Shown: one piece after another, positions 22,109 through 32,861 of the stretch
How the letters are laid out: each line of letters opens with the position of its first letter
How positions within the stretch are numbered: the first letter of the stretch is position 1
Source: Hordeum vulgare subsp. vulgare
Lineage: Eukaryota; Streptophyta; Magnoliopsida; Poales; Poaceae
Length of the DNA: 64,000 nt
Assembly (NCBI RefSeq): GCF_904849725.1
Contig: NC_058521.1
Location: 97,636,244 to 97,700,243 of the forward strand
Direction: 5' to 3'
The notes under the pieces: generated by a model
Told to the model about the DNA's origin: nothing
The model's database searches: none
Seen by the model: only the letters and a program-made list of their open reading frames with translations
Made by a program: the position numbers and the translations under genes

Positions 22109-24855
22109 ATCCTAAGATGAAAGAATTAGTGAGAAAAGAAATACTAAAGCTCCTGGAAGCAGGTATTATCTATCCTGTCGCTCATAGTGATTGGCTGAGT
22201 CCGGTGCATTGCGTCCCTAAGAAGGGAGGCATTACCGTTGTCCCTAATGATAAGGATGAATTGATCCCACACAGAATTATTACTGGCTATAGGATGGTGA
22301 TCGATTTTAGGAAATTGAATAAAGCCACTAGGAAAGATCATTACCCTTTGCCTTTTATCGACCAAATGCTAGAAAGACTGTCTAAACACACACACTTCTG
22401 CTTTCTAGACGGTTATTCTGGTTTCTCCCAAATACCAGTTGCACAATCTGATCAGGAGAAAACCACTTTCACCTGCCCTTTCGGTACCTTTGCTTATAGA
22501 CGTATGCCTTTTGGCTTATGTAATGCACCTGCCACCTTTCAAAGATGTATGATGGCTATATTCTCTAACTTCTGTGAAAAGATTGTTGAGGTTTTCATGG
22601 ATGACTTCTCTGTTTACGGGTCTTCCTTTGATGATTGCCTCAGCAACCTTGATCGAGTCTTGCAGAGATGTAAAGACACCAATCTTGTCTTGAATTGGGA
22701 AAAGTGCCACTTTATGGTTAATGAAGGTATCGTCTTAGGACATAAAATTTCTGAAAGAGGTATTGAAGTCGATAAGGCTAAGGTTGATGCAATCGAGAAA
22801 ATGCCATACCCCACAGATATCAAAGGTATAAGAAGTTTCCTTGGTCATGCTGGTTTCTATAGAAGGTTCATTAAAGACTTCTCTAAGATTTCTAGGCCTC
22901 TTACCAATCTCTTGCAAAAGGATATTCCTTTTGTCTTTGACGATGATTGTGAGGAAGCCTTTGAAATACTTCAGAAGGCCTTGATAACTGCACCTATTGT
23001 TCAACCGCCTAATTGGAACTTAATTTTTGAAATCATGTGTGATGCTAGTGATTATGCTGTTGGTGTTGTCCTAGGGCAAAGAGTTGATAAGAAGTTGAAT
23101 GTTATTCACTATGCTTGTAAAACTCTAGACAGTGCCCAAATAAACTAAGCTACTACGGAAAAGGAGTTTTTAGAAGTCGTGTTTGCATGTGAAAAGTTCA
23201 GGTCCTACATAGTTGATTCCAAAGTCACTATTCACACTGATCACGCTGCTATTAAGTACCTCATGGAGAAGAAGGACGCTAAACCTAGACTTATCGGATG
23301 GGTTCTCTTGCTACAAGAATTTGATTTGCATGTTGTCGACGGGAAGGGTGCTGAAAACACCGTAGCAGATAACTTGTCTAGGTTAGAGAACGTTCTTGAT
23401 GACCCACAACCTATTGATGATAGCTTTCCCGTTGAGAAATTGAATGTCATCAATACTTCACGTAGTGCACCGTGGTGTGCTGATTATGCAAACTATATCG
23501 TTGCCAAATATATACCACCTAGTTTCACATACCAGCAAAAGAAGAAATTCTTCTTTGACTTGAGACATTACTTCTGGGATGATCCTCACCTTTATAATGA
23601 AGGAGTAGATGGTGTTATTAGACGTTGTGTACCTGAACATGAACAGGGACAGATCCTACAAAAGTGTCACTCTGAGGCCTACGGAGGACACCATGCGGGA
23701 GATAGAGTTGCACACAAGGTATTGCAATCACGTTTCTATTGGCCCAGTCTCTTCAAGGATGCCCGTAAGTTTGTCTTGTCTTGTGACGAATGTCAAAGAA
23801 TAGGTAATATCGGTAAACGTTAGGAAATGCCTATGAACTATTCACTTGTCATTGAACCATTTGATGTTTGGGGCTTTGATTATATGGGACCTTTTCCAAA
23901 ATCCAATGGGTATACTCACATCCTAGTTGTTGTTGATTACGTCACTAAGTGGGTAGAAGCTATCCCCACTAGTAGTGCTGATCACAACACCTCTATCAGG
24001 ATGCTTAAAGAAGTTATTTCCCCTAGATTTGGAGTCCCTAGATATCTAATGACCGACGGTGGTTCACATTTCATTCATGGTGCTTTTTGTAAAACGCTTG
24101 CTAAGTACGATGTCAACCATAGAATTGTGTCTCCCTATCACCCCCGGTCCAGTGGTCAAGTAGAGCTAAGCAATAGAGAGATTAAACTAATTTTGCAAAA
24201 GACTATCAACAGGTCTAGAAAGAATTGGTCTAAGAAGCTCGATGATGCACTGTGGGCTTATACAACTGCCTATAAGAATCCCATGGTTATGTCCCCGCAC
24301 AAAATGGTGTACGGTAAAGCATGTCATTTACCTCTTGAGCTAGAGCATAAAGCTTATTGGGAAATCAAAGAGCTCAACTTTGATTTCAAACTTGTTGGTG
24401 AGAAGAGGTTATTTGACATTAGCTCGCTTGATGAATGGAGAACTCAGGCATATGAAAATGCCAAGTTGTTCAAAGAAAAGGTTAAGAGATGGCATGATAA
24501 GAGGATACAAAAGCGTGAGTTCAATGTAGGTGATTATGTCTTGCTATATAATTCTCGTTTAAGATTTTTCACAGGCAAGTTTCTCTCTAAATGGGAAGGT
24601 CCCTATAATGTTGAGGAAGTATATCGTTCCGGTGCTATCAATATCAACAACACGGAAGGTAACTGTCTGAGAGTTGTAAATGGGCAGAGAATCAAGCATT
24701 ATATCTCAGGTACTCCCATAAATGCTGAAAGCAATATCGTCAATACCATAACTCCAGAAGAATACCTAAGGTATATTTATCAGCCTGTTTCAGACTCCGA
24801 AAACAAAGAGGTATGTGATTTGGTAAGAAAACAGACTCCAAAACTTTTCCAGTAG
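22109..24855 (+). pseudogene. Element B RT-RNase H-integrase, two stops
   Basis: A single frame from 22117 to 24855 (about 912 codons) is interrupted only at 23146 (TAA) and 23821 (TAG). RT shows MVIDFRKLNKATRKDHYPLP, MPFGLCNAPATFQRCM and FMDDFSVYG (22591-22617). RNase H shows EIMCDASDYAVGVVLG and [10 protein letters not shown]. Integrase has the H/H/C/C zinc site at about 23670-23800 (GGHHAGD, SCDECQ) and the DDE residues in DYMGPF, TDGGSHF and GQVELSN. The first part of RT is lost in the deletion at about 22108. It would copy RNA into DNA and integrate it. This is the best preserved pol in the window. Confidence 0.92.
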
Positions 24856-25138
24856 GATTTTTTCTCCGTTTTGTAATTTTTGAAAAAATAGAAAAATTGG
24901 AAGTAGTCCGGAAAGCACGCAAGAAGGCGACAAGCCTGTCAAGCGCGGGCCCACCCCCTGGCTGCGCCTGGGGGGCTTGTGGCCACCCCGTGTGCCTCCC
25001 GGACTCTGTTTTTGTGCGGAATACTCCTTCTGGTCTGGAAAAAATCATTATATATTCTCCTGTAAGGTCTGACCCTCGTATCACGTAGATTTCCTCTGTT
25101 TTCGTTTCGAGCCTGTTTTCTGCCGCAGATTTAGAGCA
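24856..25138 (+). promoter_or_regulatory. Element B internal LTR-like leader with GC inverted repeat and TATA-like box
   Basis: 24928-24990 repeats the LTR inverted-repeat theme (GCGACAAGCC, GCGCGGGCCCACCCCCTGG, GCGCC, GGCTTGTGG). CTGGAAAAAATCATT and ATTATATATTCTCC (25047-25060) follow, about 85 nt before the ATG at 25141. This distance matches A. It suggests an internal promoter for the second ORF, or relic leader sequence. Confidence 0.6.
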
Positions 25139-25140
25139 AG

Positions 25141-25491
25141 ATGTCGTCCCAGGAATCTGTGGGGGAGAACAACATCCCTCAAGTCTATGGAGAAGTAAAT
25201 GCTGATCTGAAAAGAATGGAGGTCATGGCGGCCAGGGAAAGGCTACCTACAGAAGCCAATGGCAAAACTAAGGAGAAGAATCAGGCATGGGACGAAGTGC
25301 AATCTGTGCTCAACAAGGAAGAAGTTGAAGAAGTGGACTTCCTCCAACCCTACCTCCACCTACTGTCTCCATCCTTGATTGAACTCTTGAGGTTTTGTGA
25401 AACAACTCGTGCTCACAATACTTATCTCACTCGTGAAGTTGTTTTGCTGGAGAAACATATCACAGATCTCCAAGGTATAAATCAAAGATAG
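25141..25491 (+). CDS. Element B second ORF (116 codons, function unknown)
   Basis: It opens MSSQESVGEN and is acidic and charged. PYLHLLSPSLIELLRF lies centrally, and the end is heptad-like (YLTREVVLLEKHITDLQG), suggesting a short coiled coil. A TAG ends it at 25489; the same frame continues 22 codons to TAA at 25556, so the original protein was probably longer. It sits behind the internal LTR-like leader and just before a polypurine-like tract, the place where D has its ATHILA-type ORF, but the two proteins do not look alike. I do not recognise its function. Confidence 0.6.
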   Translation: MSSQESVGENNIPQVYGEVNADLKRMEVMAARERLPTEANGKTKEKNQAWDEVQSVLNKEEVEEVDFLQPYLHLLSPSLIELLRFCETTRAHNTYLTREVVLLEKHITDLQGINQR

Positions 25492-25590
25492 ATGGCCCTC
25501 TTGGAATCAAAGGTCAAAGCAACTCCACCACCATCATATCCAAAGGAAGACAACTAAGCATGGGTATGGGAAATCCCCTTGGCTTGTGCC

Positions 25591-25603
25591 AAGCTTGGGG
25601 GAG
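25591..25603 (+). promoter_or_regulatory. Element B internal polypurine-like tract
   Basis: AAGCTTGGGGGAG lies about 33 nt after the second ORF and nearly matches the tract that abuts the LTR in A. The terminal tract of B is deleted. It may be a second plus-strand priming site. Confidence 0.5.
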
Positions 25604-26456
25604 TTGCCCCGGTATCGTATCACCATCACATCTTTTGCCTTTACCTTTGTTTTAGTTTGTTCCTTTTCAGTTTTCTTTTTCTCTAGTAGATTAAAAGTCT
25701 TAGTGTTTTAGTCTTGAGTTTTTCTTTGTGTCACCCCCGATGTATTCGAGCTCGTGAGCCATATAATAAAGAGTGTCTTAGTTGAGGGCTTTGCCTCTTG
25801 CCATGATCAAAAGAGTGAGAAAAGAACAAAATCATGAAAGATCATGTAATGATCTTATGGGAAGTGATGGCTTCACATATAAAACGAATGTTGATTGAAA
25901 CTTGTTGAGGGTAGACAAACCTAGACCTTGGTCATTGTTGCAATTAATAGGAAGTTATAAAGAAGGAGAGGTTCACATATAAATACATCATCTTTGACAC
26001 CATCTATGATTGTGAACACTCACTGAACTATTACATGCTTAGAAGTAGATGTTGGACAAGGAAGACAACATAATGAATTGTGTTTGCTTGGTTCCGAACA
26101 ATGTTATATGATTAGAGATCCCTTAGCATGTGATGATTGCTTCCACCTCATATTAGCCAAAACTCCCGCACCAAGTAGAGATAATACTTGTGCATCCACA
26201 AACCTTCAACCTAGTTTTGCCATGAGAGTCCACCATACCTACCTATGGATTGAATAAGATCCCTCAAGTAAGTTGTCATCAGTGCAAGCAATAAAAATTG
26301 CTCCCTAATATGTATGATCTATTAGTGTGTGGAAAATAAGCTTTGTACGAACCTGTGATGAGGAAGCTATAAAAGCGACAGACTGCATAATAAAGTTCTT
26401 TATCACAGGAGGCAATATAAAGTGACGTTCCTCCGCACTAAGAGGACACGCATTCC
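25604..26456 (+). other. Element B 3' non-coding region (shortened)
   Basis: No coding sequence is supported. It contains the conserved block CCACCATACCTACCTATGG near 26230. The region ends at a deletion junction near 26457 where LTR sequence begins mid-way, removing the polypurine tract and about 1 kb of the 3' LTR. Confidence 0.75.
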
Positions 26457-26955
26457 AAAGGGGCTGATTTGGATCCACTAGTTTAATGATATGGTTAGAC
26501 TTTGTCTTAATTCTTCTTTCGTAGTTGCGGATGCTTGCGAGAGGGGTTAATCATAAGTGGGATGCTTGTCCAAGTAAGGGCAGTACCCAAGCGCCGGTCC
26601 ACCCACATATCAAGCTATCAAAGTAACGAACGTGAATCATATGAACATGATGAAAACTAGCATGACAGAAATTCCTGTGTGTCCTCGGGAGCGTTTTTCC
26701 TCCTATAAGACTTTGTCCAGGCTTGTCCCTTACTACAAAAGGGATTGGGCCACTTTGCTGCACCGTTGTAACTTTTGTTACTTGCTACTTGCTACGAATC
26801 ATCTCACCACACAACCACTTGTTACCTATAATTTCAGTGCTTGCAGATATTACCTTGCTGAAAACCACTTGTCAAATCCTTCTGCTCCTCGTTGGGTTCG
26901 ACACTCTTACTTATCGAACGGACTACAATAGATCCCCTATACTTGTGGGTCATCA
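26457..26955 (+). repeat. Element B 3' LTR, right third only
   Basis: It aligns with 20160-20661 (GGGGCTGATTTGGATCCACTAG to CTTGTGGGTCATCA) with few differences. The junction at about 26457 shares AAGGGGCTG with the 5' LTR. The intact end and the GCCAT after it prove the deletion is internal. Confidence 0.92.
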
Positions 26956-26960
26956 GCCAT

Positions 26961-27800
26961 CTGATTCTGATTCTGCCTGCGGTCTCTAGCACGGTGATCT
27001 GGATAGACACACTTGAAGCACGGTCCGTCCTCAGGGCGGGAAGGAGGAGCTTGTGGTGGTGGAGCTAGAAGCCTTGGCTGCCTAGATGGTGGAGGAGGCA
27101 CACGATTTGCAGCATATGACGGCCTTGGGGTAGGAGCAGGTGCACGGTACATGTTGTGGGGAATCCAGATCTTCCACTTTTGTGCAGATGAGCCCATGTC
27201 ACGGTTGCACTTGCTGCTATCCTTGTATTCCTACAGGCCAGTTCCAACTTGAATGGCCTTGTTCACCAAGGTGGCGAAATTCCTGAACAAGGAGTGCGTG
27301 CTTGATGTCAGGGTGAAAGCCCTCACAGAACTTCTCCTATGTGCGAGCATCACTTGCAATGTCTTCTTCAACATAGCAGGATAAGTCCAGAAATTCCCAC
27401 TGATAAGCATCCACATTTTTGTTAGTGTAGATGAGGTTGCGGAACTCACGCTTCTTTCGGTCCATGATTCCCCGAGGAATGTAGCGGGAACGGAGAGCAT
27501 CTTGGAACTCCGTCCAAGTGATGATAGTTCCAACAGGCTGAGAACACTTGTGACTGTCCCACCATTGCGCAGCAGGACCCTTCAGTAAGTAAGCCGCAAA
27601 GTTGACATAGCTTTCCAGGGGAACGTTGGCAGACTCCACCTCATAAGCGATATCACGGAGCCAGTCATCAGCATCAAGAGGCTGAGATGAGCTGCGGTAA
27701 ATCACAGGGTTGAGGCGGCAGAAGTCTTGTAGTGTCATGCCTTGCGACTGGTTCATGTTCGGCCTTGGGAACTCGTCCATGAGAACTTGCATGAACTGCG
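26961..27800 (-). pseudogene. Ty3-type gag with zinc knuckle, frameshifted
   Basis: 27337-27792 encodes the gag core: DADDWLRDIAYEVE, LLKGPAAQWWDS, WTEFQDALRSRYIP and KKREFRNL, the familiar Retrotrans_gag pattern. After a frameshift near 27330 another frame (26937-27197) ends in a proline-rich stretch and CFKCVYPDHRARD, a CCHC-type knuckle whose last Cys has become Arg. The protein would be the capsid and nucleocapsid of its element. Target insertion B removed its continuity at the C-terminal side. Confidence 0.82.
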
Positions 27801-28071
27801 ATTCACTTCAAACTGTTGGATCATCCCGGCCATATATTTAGGGGGTGGGTTGGTGGATTGTCGGCGGCACCACTAGGGCGGCCAGCTGGTCTAACCATCC
27901 TGCTAAAATTTGACAGGGGTAGTTTAGCATAATGTAATTGTAGGGGTATGGAATCATTCATGAAGTAATCAAGCATAACGAAAGGAAAATGTGATAGATA
28001 CTTCATAGTAGACAACTTCGACATACATATCCATACATAAGTTCGATTACAAACCATCGACTACAAGTTCA

Positions 28072-28313
28072 AAATTTGGCGATAACCTGGACTCACTAGG
28101 CAGCACACAGGCACACGGTGGAGGGATACAACAACAAGACATAGCGATAATGCTACATCAACGTTGGAGACAATAACTAAAACCAAAATTCGAAATTTGG
28201 CGATAACCTGGACTCACTAGGCGGCACGCAGGAATGCGGTGGAGGGATACAACAACGAGACATAGCAATAATTCTACATCAACATCAGAGACAATGACTG
28301 AAACCAGGTAACT
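28072..28313. repeat. 121-bp tandem duplication
   Basis: AAATTTGGCGATAACCTGG starts at 28072 and again at 28193. Both copies continue through a similar ACTCACTAGGC...GGTGGAGGGATACAACAAC with scattered differences. It lies between the gag and the upstream open frame of the Ty3 fragment. Confidence 0.85.
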
Positions 28314-28811
28314 CATGGTGACCCTCATAGAAGAACCTAGGGGCGGGATTTTGCATCCCGTGGTGACTCATGTGCAGGTACTGATTCGGAAGGGGGAGTG
28401 AAGGTCCACACAAAGGAGTACGACCTCCAACATCAGACCACTCGAGGCCCAATGGCAACTCTATCCTGCGTGGGTAGAGGATGTACTCAGGATGAATCCT
28501 CGCACTGGCTGTTGGTAGCAACTGCATCATCGCGTCGTAAATACGGGTATGCGTGGCGTACAACTTTACAATCAGAGCTCGGAAGGAACGATCTAGCGCC
28601 TCGGTGTACTAAACTAGAACATGTGGGTCATAGTGATAACTCATGTAAGGGGTATAGACAGCAACGTAGGATCGGTCATTGCGCTCCTAAAAAACGCAGT
28701 GTAGACAGTATGATCATATCCAGTCTCATCCCGAGTAGGAGCATACGGGATGTATATGAATGCAGTCTCCTCCAGGTACGGTTGATGCAGTCGTCCTTGC
28801 TCGAACAGTTT
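28285..28811 (-). pseudogene. Unidentified open frame upstream of gag (decayed)
   Basis: On the minus strand the frame runs from the right edge with PYLEETAFIYIPYAP and AMTDPTLLSI, meets a stop near 28645, and resumes with RSFRALIVKLYATHTRIYD and HPEYILYPRRIELPLG up to 28285. It contains MQNPAPRFFYEGHHELPG. It is aromatic-rich and looks like real protein rather than chance. It sits upstream of gag in the same orientation. I do not recognise the family; it could be an N-terminal extension of the polyprotein, an extra ORF or a captured host fragment. Confidence 0.5.
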
Positions 28812-29587
28812 CTTTGGAAATATGCCCTGGAGGCAATAATAAAAATAGTTATTATTATATTTCCTTGTTCAAGATAATTGTTTATTATCCATGCTAGAAT
28901 TGTATTGATTGGAAACTCAAATACATGTGTGGGTACATAGACAACACATTGTCCCTAGTAAGCCTCTAGTTGACTAGCTCGTTGATCAAAGATGGTCAAG
29001 ATTTCCTAGCCATAGACAAGTGTTGTCACTTGATAATGGGATCACATCATTAGGAGAATGATGTGATGGACAAGACCCAAACTATGAACGTAGCATTTGA
29101 TCATGTCAGTTTATTGCTATTGTTTTCTGCATGTCAACGTATCTGTTCCTATGACCATGAGATCATGCAATTCTCGGACACTGGAGGAATACATTGTGTG
29201 TATAAAACGTCGCAACGTAACTTGGTGACTATAAAGATGCTCTACATGTATCTCAAAAGGTGTCTATTGGGTTGGCATGAATCAAGACTGGGATTTGTCA
29301 CTCCATATGACAGAAAGGTATCTCAGGGCCAACTCGGTAATGCAACATCACAACAAGCCTTGCAAGCAATGTGACTAAAGAATTAGTCACAGGTTTTTGT
29401 ATTACGGAACAATACTGAACTAGGTATAGAGATATTGACGATCGAATCTCGGGCAAGTAACGTACTGATGGACAAAGGGAACAACGTACGTGATTAACTG
29501 AATCCTTGACATAGAGGTTCAACCAATAAAAATCTTCGTAGAATATGTAGAAGCCGATATGGGCATCCAATTCCCGCTACCGGTTAT
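28812..29587 (+). repeat. Copia-2 5' LTR, left part
   Basis: It matches the minus strand of Copia-1 LTR from TTGGAAATATGCCCT on. The terminal TG is not intact (CT here). It breaks at 29587 in TACCGGTTAT, where element C inserted. Confidence 0.88.
29583..29587. repeat. Target-site duplication GTTAT, left copy (element C)
   Basis: GTTAT precedes the C 5' LTR and follows its 3' LTR at 48174-48178. The Copia-2 LTR resumes there. Confidence 0.93.
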
Positions 29588-31115
29588 TGATACATCTCCG
29601 TCGTATCTATAATTTTTGATTGTTTCATGCCAATATTCTACAACTTTCATATACTTTTGGCAACTTTTTATACTATTTTTGGGACTAACATATTGATCCA
29701 GTGCCAGTTCCTGTTTGTTGCATGTTTTTTGTTTCGCAGAATATCCATACCAAATGAAGTACAAACGCAATAAAAAACCTATGGGGATTTTTTTTGGAAT
29801 ATTTAGGATTTTTGGGAAGAAGAATCAACGCGAAACGATGCTCGAGGGGGTCACGAGCCCAGGAGGCGCGCCCTACCCCCCAGGCGCGCCTGACAGGCTC
29901 GTGACCAACCCCTAAGGCGGTTTGGGCCCTTCTTTCGCCGCAAGAAAGCTAATATCCGGAAGAAAATCGTGTTAAAAGGACACCTCAATTGGATTTATAG
30001 ATCTCCAGTACTTTAAGAAATCGTGAAAGGCCAGAATCTGGGAGCGCAGAAACAGAAGGACACAGAGAGAGAGATCCAATCTCGGAGGGGCTCTCGCGCC
30101 TCCGCCGCCATGGATACCATGGACCAGAGGGGAAATCCTTATCCCATCTAGGGGGGAGGTCAAGGAAGAACAAGAAGAAGGGGGGCTCTCTTCCCCTCTC
30201 TCCCAGCAGCGCCGGAACGCCGCCCGGGACATCATCGTGTGACGGCGATCTACACCAACACCTCCGTCATCTTCACCAACACCTCCATCACCTTCCCCCA
30301 TCTATATTCAGCGGTCCACTCTCCCGCAACCTGTTGTACCCTCTACTTGAACATGGTGCTTTATGCTTCATATTATTATCCAATGATGTGTTGCCATCCT
30401 ATGATGTCTGAGTAGATTTTCGTTGTCCTATCAGTGATTGATGAATTGCTATGATTGGTTTAATTTGCTTGTGGTTATGTTGTTGTCCTTTGGTGCCCAT
30501 CATATGAGCGCGCGCGTGGATCACACCATAGGGTTAGTAGTATTTTGATATGACTATGTATTGGAGGGCAAGGGTGACAGAAGCTTCAGCCTAGCATAGA
30601 AATTGATGCATACGGGATTGAAGGGGGGCCAATATATGTTAATGCTATGGTTGGGTTTTACCTTAATGAACGTTAGTAGTTGCGGATGCTTGCTAATAGT
30701 TCCAATCATAAGTGCATAGAATTCCAAGTAAGGGATGACATGCTAGCAGTGGCCTCTCCCACATAAAACTTGCTATCGGTCTAGTAACGTAGTCAATTGC
30801 TTAAGGACAATTCCGCAACTCCCACCACCACTTTTCCACACTCGTTAAACTAACGTAATTGTTCCTTTATCTAAACAGCCCCTAGTTTTTATTTACGTGT
30901 TCTTTATTATCTTGCAAACCTATCCTATCCACCTACACAATACTTCTAGTTTCATACTTGTTTTAGGTAAAGCGAACGTAAAGTGTGCGTAGACTTGTAT
31001 CGGTGGTCGATAGAACTTGAGGGAATATTTGTTCTACCTTTAGCTCCTCGTTGGGTTTGACACTCTTACTTATCGATAAAGGCTACAATTGATCCCCTAT
31101 ACTTGTGGGTTATCA
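29588..31115 (+). repeat. Element C 5' LTR (1528 bp)
   Basis: It starts TGATACATCTCCGTCGTATC and ends CTTGTGGGTTATCA. The GC inverted repeat is at 29845-29910 (GGTCACGAGCCCAGGAGGCGC and GCGCGCCTGACAGGCTCGTGACC). It aligns with 45027-45763 plus 47377-48173 with a few percent differences, including a 7-bp tandem duplication in the 3' copy near 45139. Confidence 0.95.
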
Positions 31116-31126
31116 AGACCTTTTTC

Positions 31127-31144
31127 TGGCGCCGTTGCCGGGGA
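31127..31144 (+). promoter_or_regulatory. Element C primer binding site (tRNA-Asp type)
   Basis: TGGCGCCGTTGCCGGGGA, identical to the site in B, begins 11 nt after the LTR. Confidence 0.9.
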
Positions 31145-31238
31145 GCAATAGCGTGGGGTGAATATTCTCGTGTGTGCTTGTTTGCTTTATCACTAAGTAG
31201 ATTTATTTGTTGTTCTAAGTTGTTCTCTATCTTTAGTT

Positions 31239-31393
31239 ATGGATATGGAACACGAAATACCAAAAAAATTAGGTGTACTTGCTACTCGTGGAGATGGGGA
31301 ACCTCCTAAAACCCTCGATGCTCGTTATGTGGAAAATATTATGCACTTCTTTAATAATCCTGAGAAAACCCCATTCAATTATATAATGGGATA
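31239..31393 (+). pseudogene. Element C polyprotein, N-terminal part before insert D
   Basis: ATG at 31239 opens MDMEHEIPKKLG and runs 51 codons to the point where D inserted. The last five bases (GGATA, 31389-31393) are duplicated at 40906-40910, and the frame continues from 40911. Original disruption of this ORF is by insertion, not decay. The protein family is described at 40911-42105. Confidence 0.75.
31389..31393. repeat. Target-site duplication GGATA, left copy (element D)
   Basis: GGATA flanks D at 31389-31393 and 40906-40910. Confidence 0.94.
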
Positions 31394-32847
31394 TGATAAC
31401 CCACAAGTATAGGGGATCGCAACAATTTTCGAGGGTAGAGTATTCAACCCAAATTTGTTGATTCGACACAAGGGGAAGCCAAAGAATATTCTCAAGTATT
31501 AGTAGTTGAGTTGTCAATTCAACCACACCTGAAAGACTTAGTATCCACAGAAAAGTATCAGTAGCAGAGTAGTGTGATAGCAACAGTAGCAACAGTAACC
31601 AGTAGCAATAGTGAAAGCAGTAGCAGCAGAGTAACAGTAGCAACAGTGACAGCAGTAGCAACAGAGTAACAGTAGTGGCACTGATAGCAGTAGAAGTAAA
31701 GTAACGTAACAAGGACCAGTAGGAAAAACTCGTAGGCATTGGATCGGTGATGGATGATTATGCCGGATGGTATTCATCATGCAACAGTTATAACACGGAG
31801 AGATATGTAACTAGCTCCAGTTCGTCAATGTAATGTAGGCATGTATTCCGTATGTAGTCATACGTGCTTAGGGAAAAGACTTGCATGGCATCTATTGTCC
31901 ATCCCTCCCGTGGCAGCGGGGTCCTAATGGACACTATGGGATATTAAGGTTCTCCTTTTAATAAACAACCGGACCAACGCATTAACACTTAGTGAATACC
32001 TGAACTCCTCATACTATGGCCATCTCCGGGAGTGGTTCCGGCTATTGTCACTCCGGGGTTGCCGGGTCATAACACATAGTAGGTGACTACAACTTGCAAG
32101 ATAGGATCAAGAACACACATATATTGGCGACAACATAATAGGTTCAGATCTGAAATCATGGCACTCGGGCCCTAGTGACAGGCATTAAGCATGGCAAATT
32201 AGTAGCAACATCAATCTCAGAACATAGTGGATACTAGGGATCAATCCCCATCAAAACTAACTCGATTACATGATAGATCTCATCCAACCCATCACCGTCC
32301 AGCAAGCCTACGATGAGATTACTCACGAACGGTGAAGAGCATCATGGAATTGGCGATGAAGGAAGGTTGGTGATAACGATGGCGACGATCTCCCCTGTGT
32401 GGAGCCCAGAACGGACTCCAGATCTGCCCTCCAGAGGAAGAACACGAGGTGGCGGCGCCTCCGTATCGTAAAACGCGATGAACTCTTCTCCTTGATTTAT
32501 TTCCGGACGAAATGGACTAAATAGAGCTGGATTTGGAGGCGGTGGAGCTTCGTGGGCCCCACAAGCCTGCCAGGCGCGGCTAGGGGGGCCCACGCCTGGT
32601 GGGATTGTGGGCTCCACGCTCCACTTCTTCGGTTGATTCTTGCGCCAGTATTTTTTATATATTCCACAAAAAATCCCCATAAATTTCCAGGTCATTCCGA
32701 GAACTTTTATTTCTGCGCAAAAACAACACCATGGCAATTCTGCTGAAAATAGCGTTAGTCCGGGTTAGTTCCATTCAAATATTGCAAATTAGAGACCAAA
32801 ACAAGGGCAAAGGAGTTTGGAAAAGTAGATGCGATGGAGATGTATCA
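31394..32847 (-). repeat. Element D 3' LTR (1454 bp)
   Basis: On the plus strand it runs TGATAACCCACAAG to GGAGATGTATCA. It contains an AGC/AAC-rich tract at 31556-31700 and the GC inverted repeat at about 32550-32625. Confidence 0.95.
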
Positions 32848-32861
32848 ACTTCCCCAAGCTT
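32848..32861 (-). promoter_or_regulatory. Element D terminal polypurine tract
   Basis: The minus strand reads AAGCTTGGGGAAGT directly before the 3' LTR. Confidence 0.88.

Larger units (their letters stand above)
19137..26955 (+). mobile_element. Element B: Athila-like Ty3 retrotransposon with full pol set
   Basis: It comprises a 5' LTR (19137-20661), tRNA-Asp primer site, gag-protease, RT-RNase H-integrase, internal LTR-like leader, second ORF, polypurine-like tract, 3' non-coding region and a 3' LTR reduced to its last 499 bp (26457-26955). GCCAT duplications flank it, so the truncation of the 3' LTR happened after insertion. A deletion of about 0.7 kb relative to A removes the end of protease and start of RT. 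This is the least damaged autonomous-type copy in the window. Confidence 0.92.
26956..28811 (-). mobile_element. Fragment of a different Ty3 retrotransposon (gag region)
   Basis: This minus-strand fragment holds a gag gene (26956-27800), a spacer with a 121-bp tandem duplication (28072-28313) and an unidentified open frame (28285-28811). It was split by B (GCCAT at both sides) and is cut at the right by Copia-2. No LTR of its own is visible. The gag is unlike those of A-E, so it is a separate lineage. Confidence 0.75.

Noticed and set aside
28398..28877. 159-codon plus-strand frame
   Set aside because: It runs antisense to the better supported minus-strand frame and crosses the boundary into the Copia-2 LTR at 28812.
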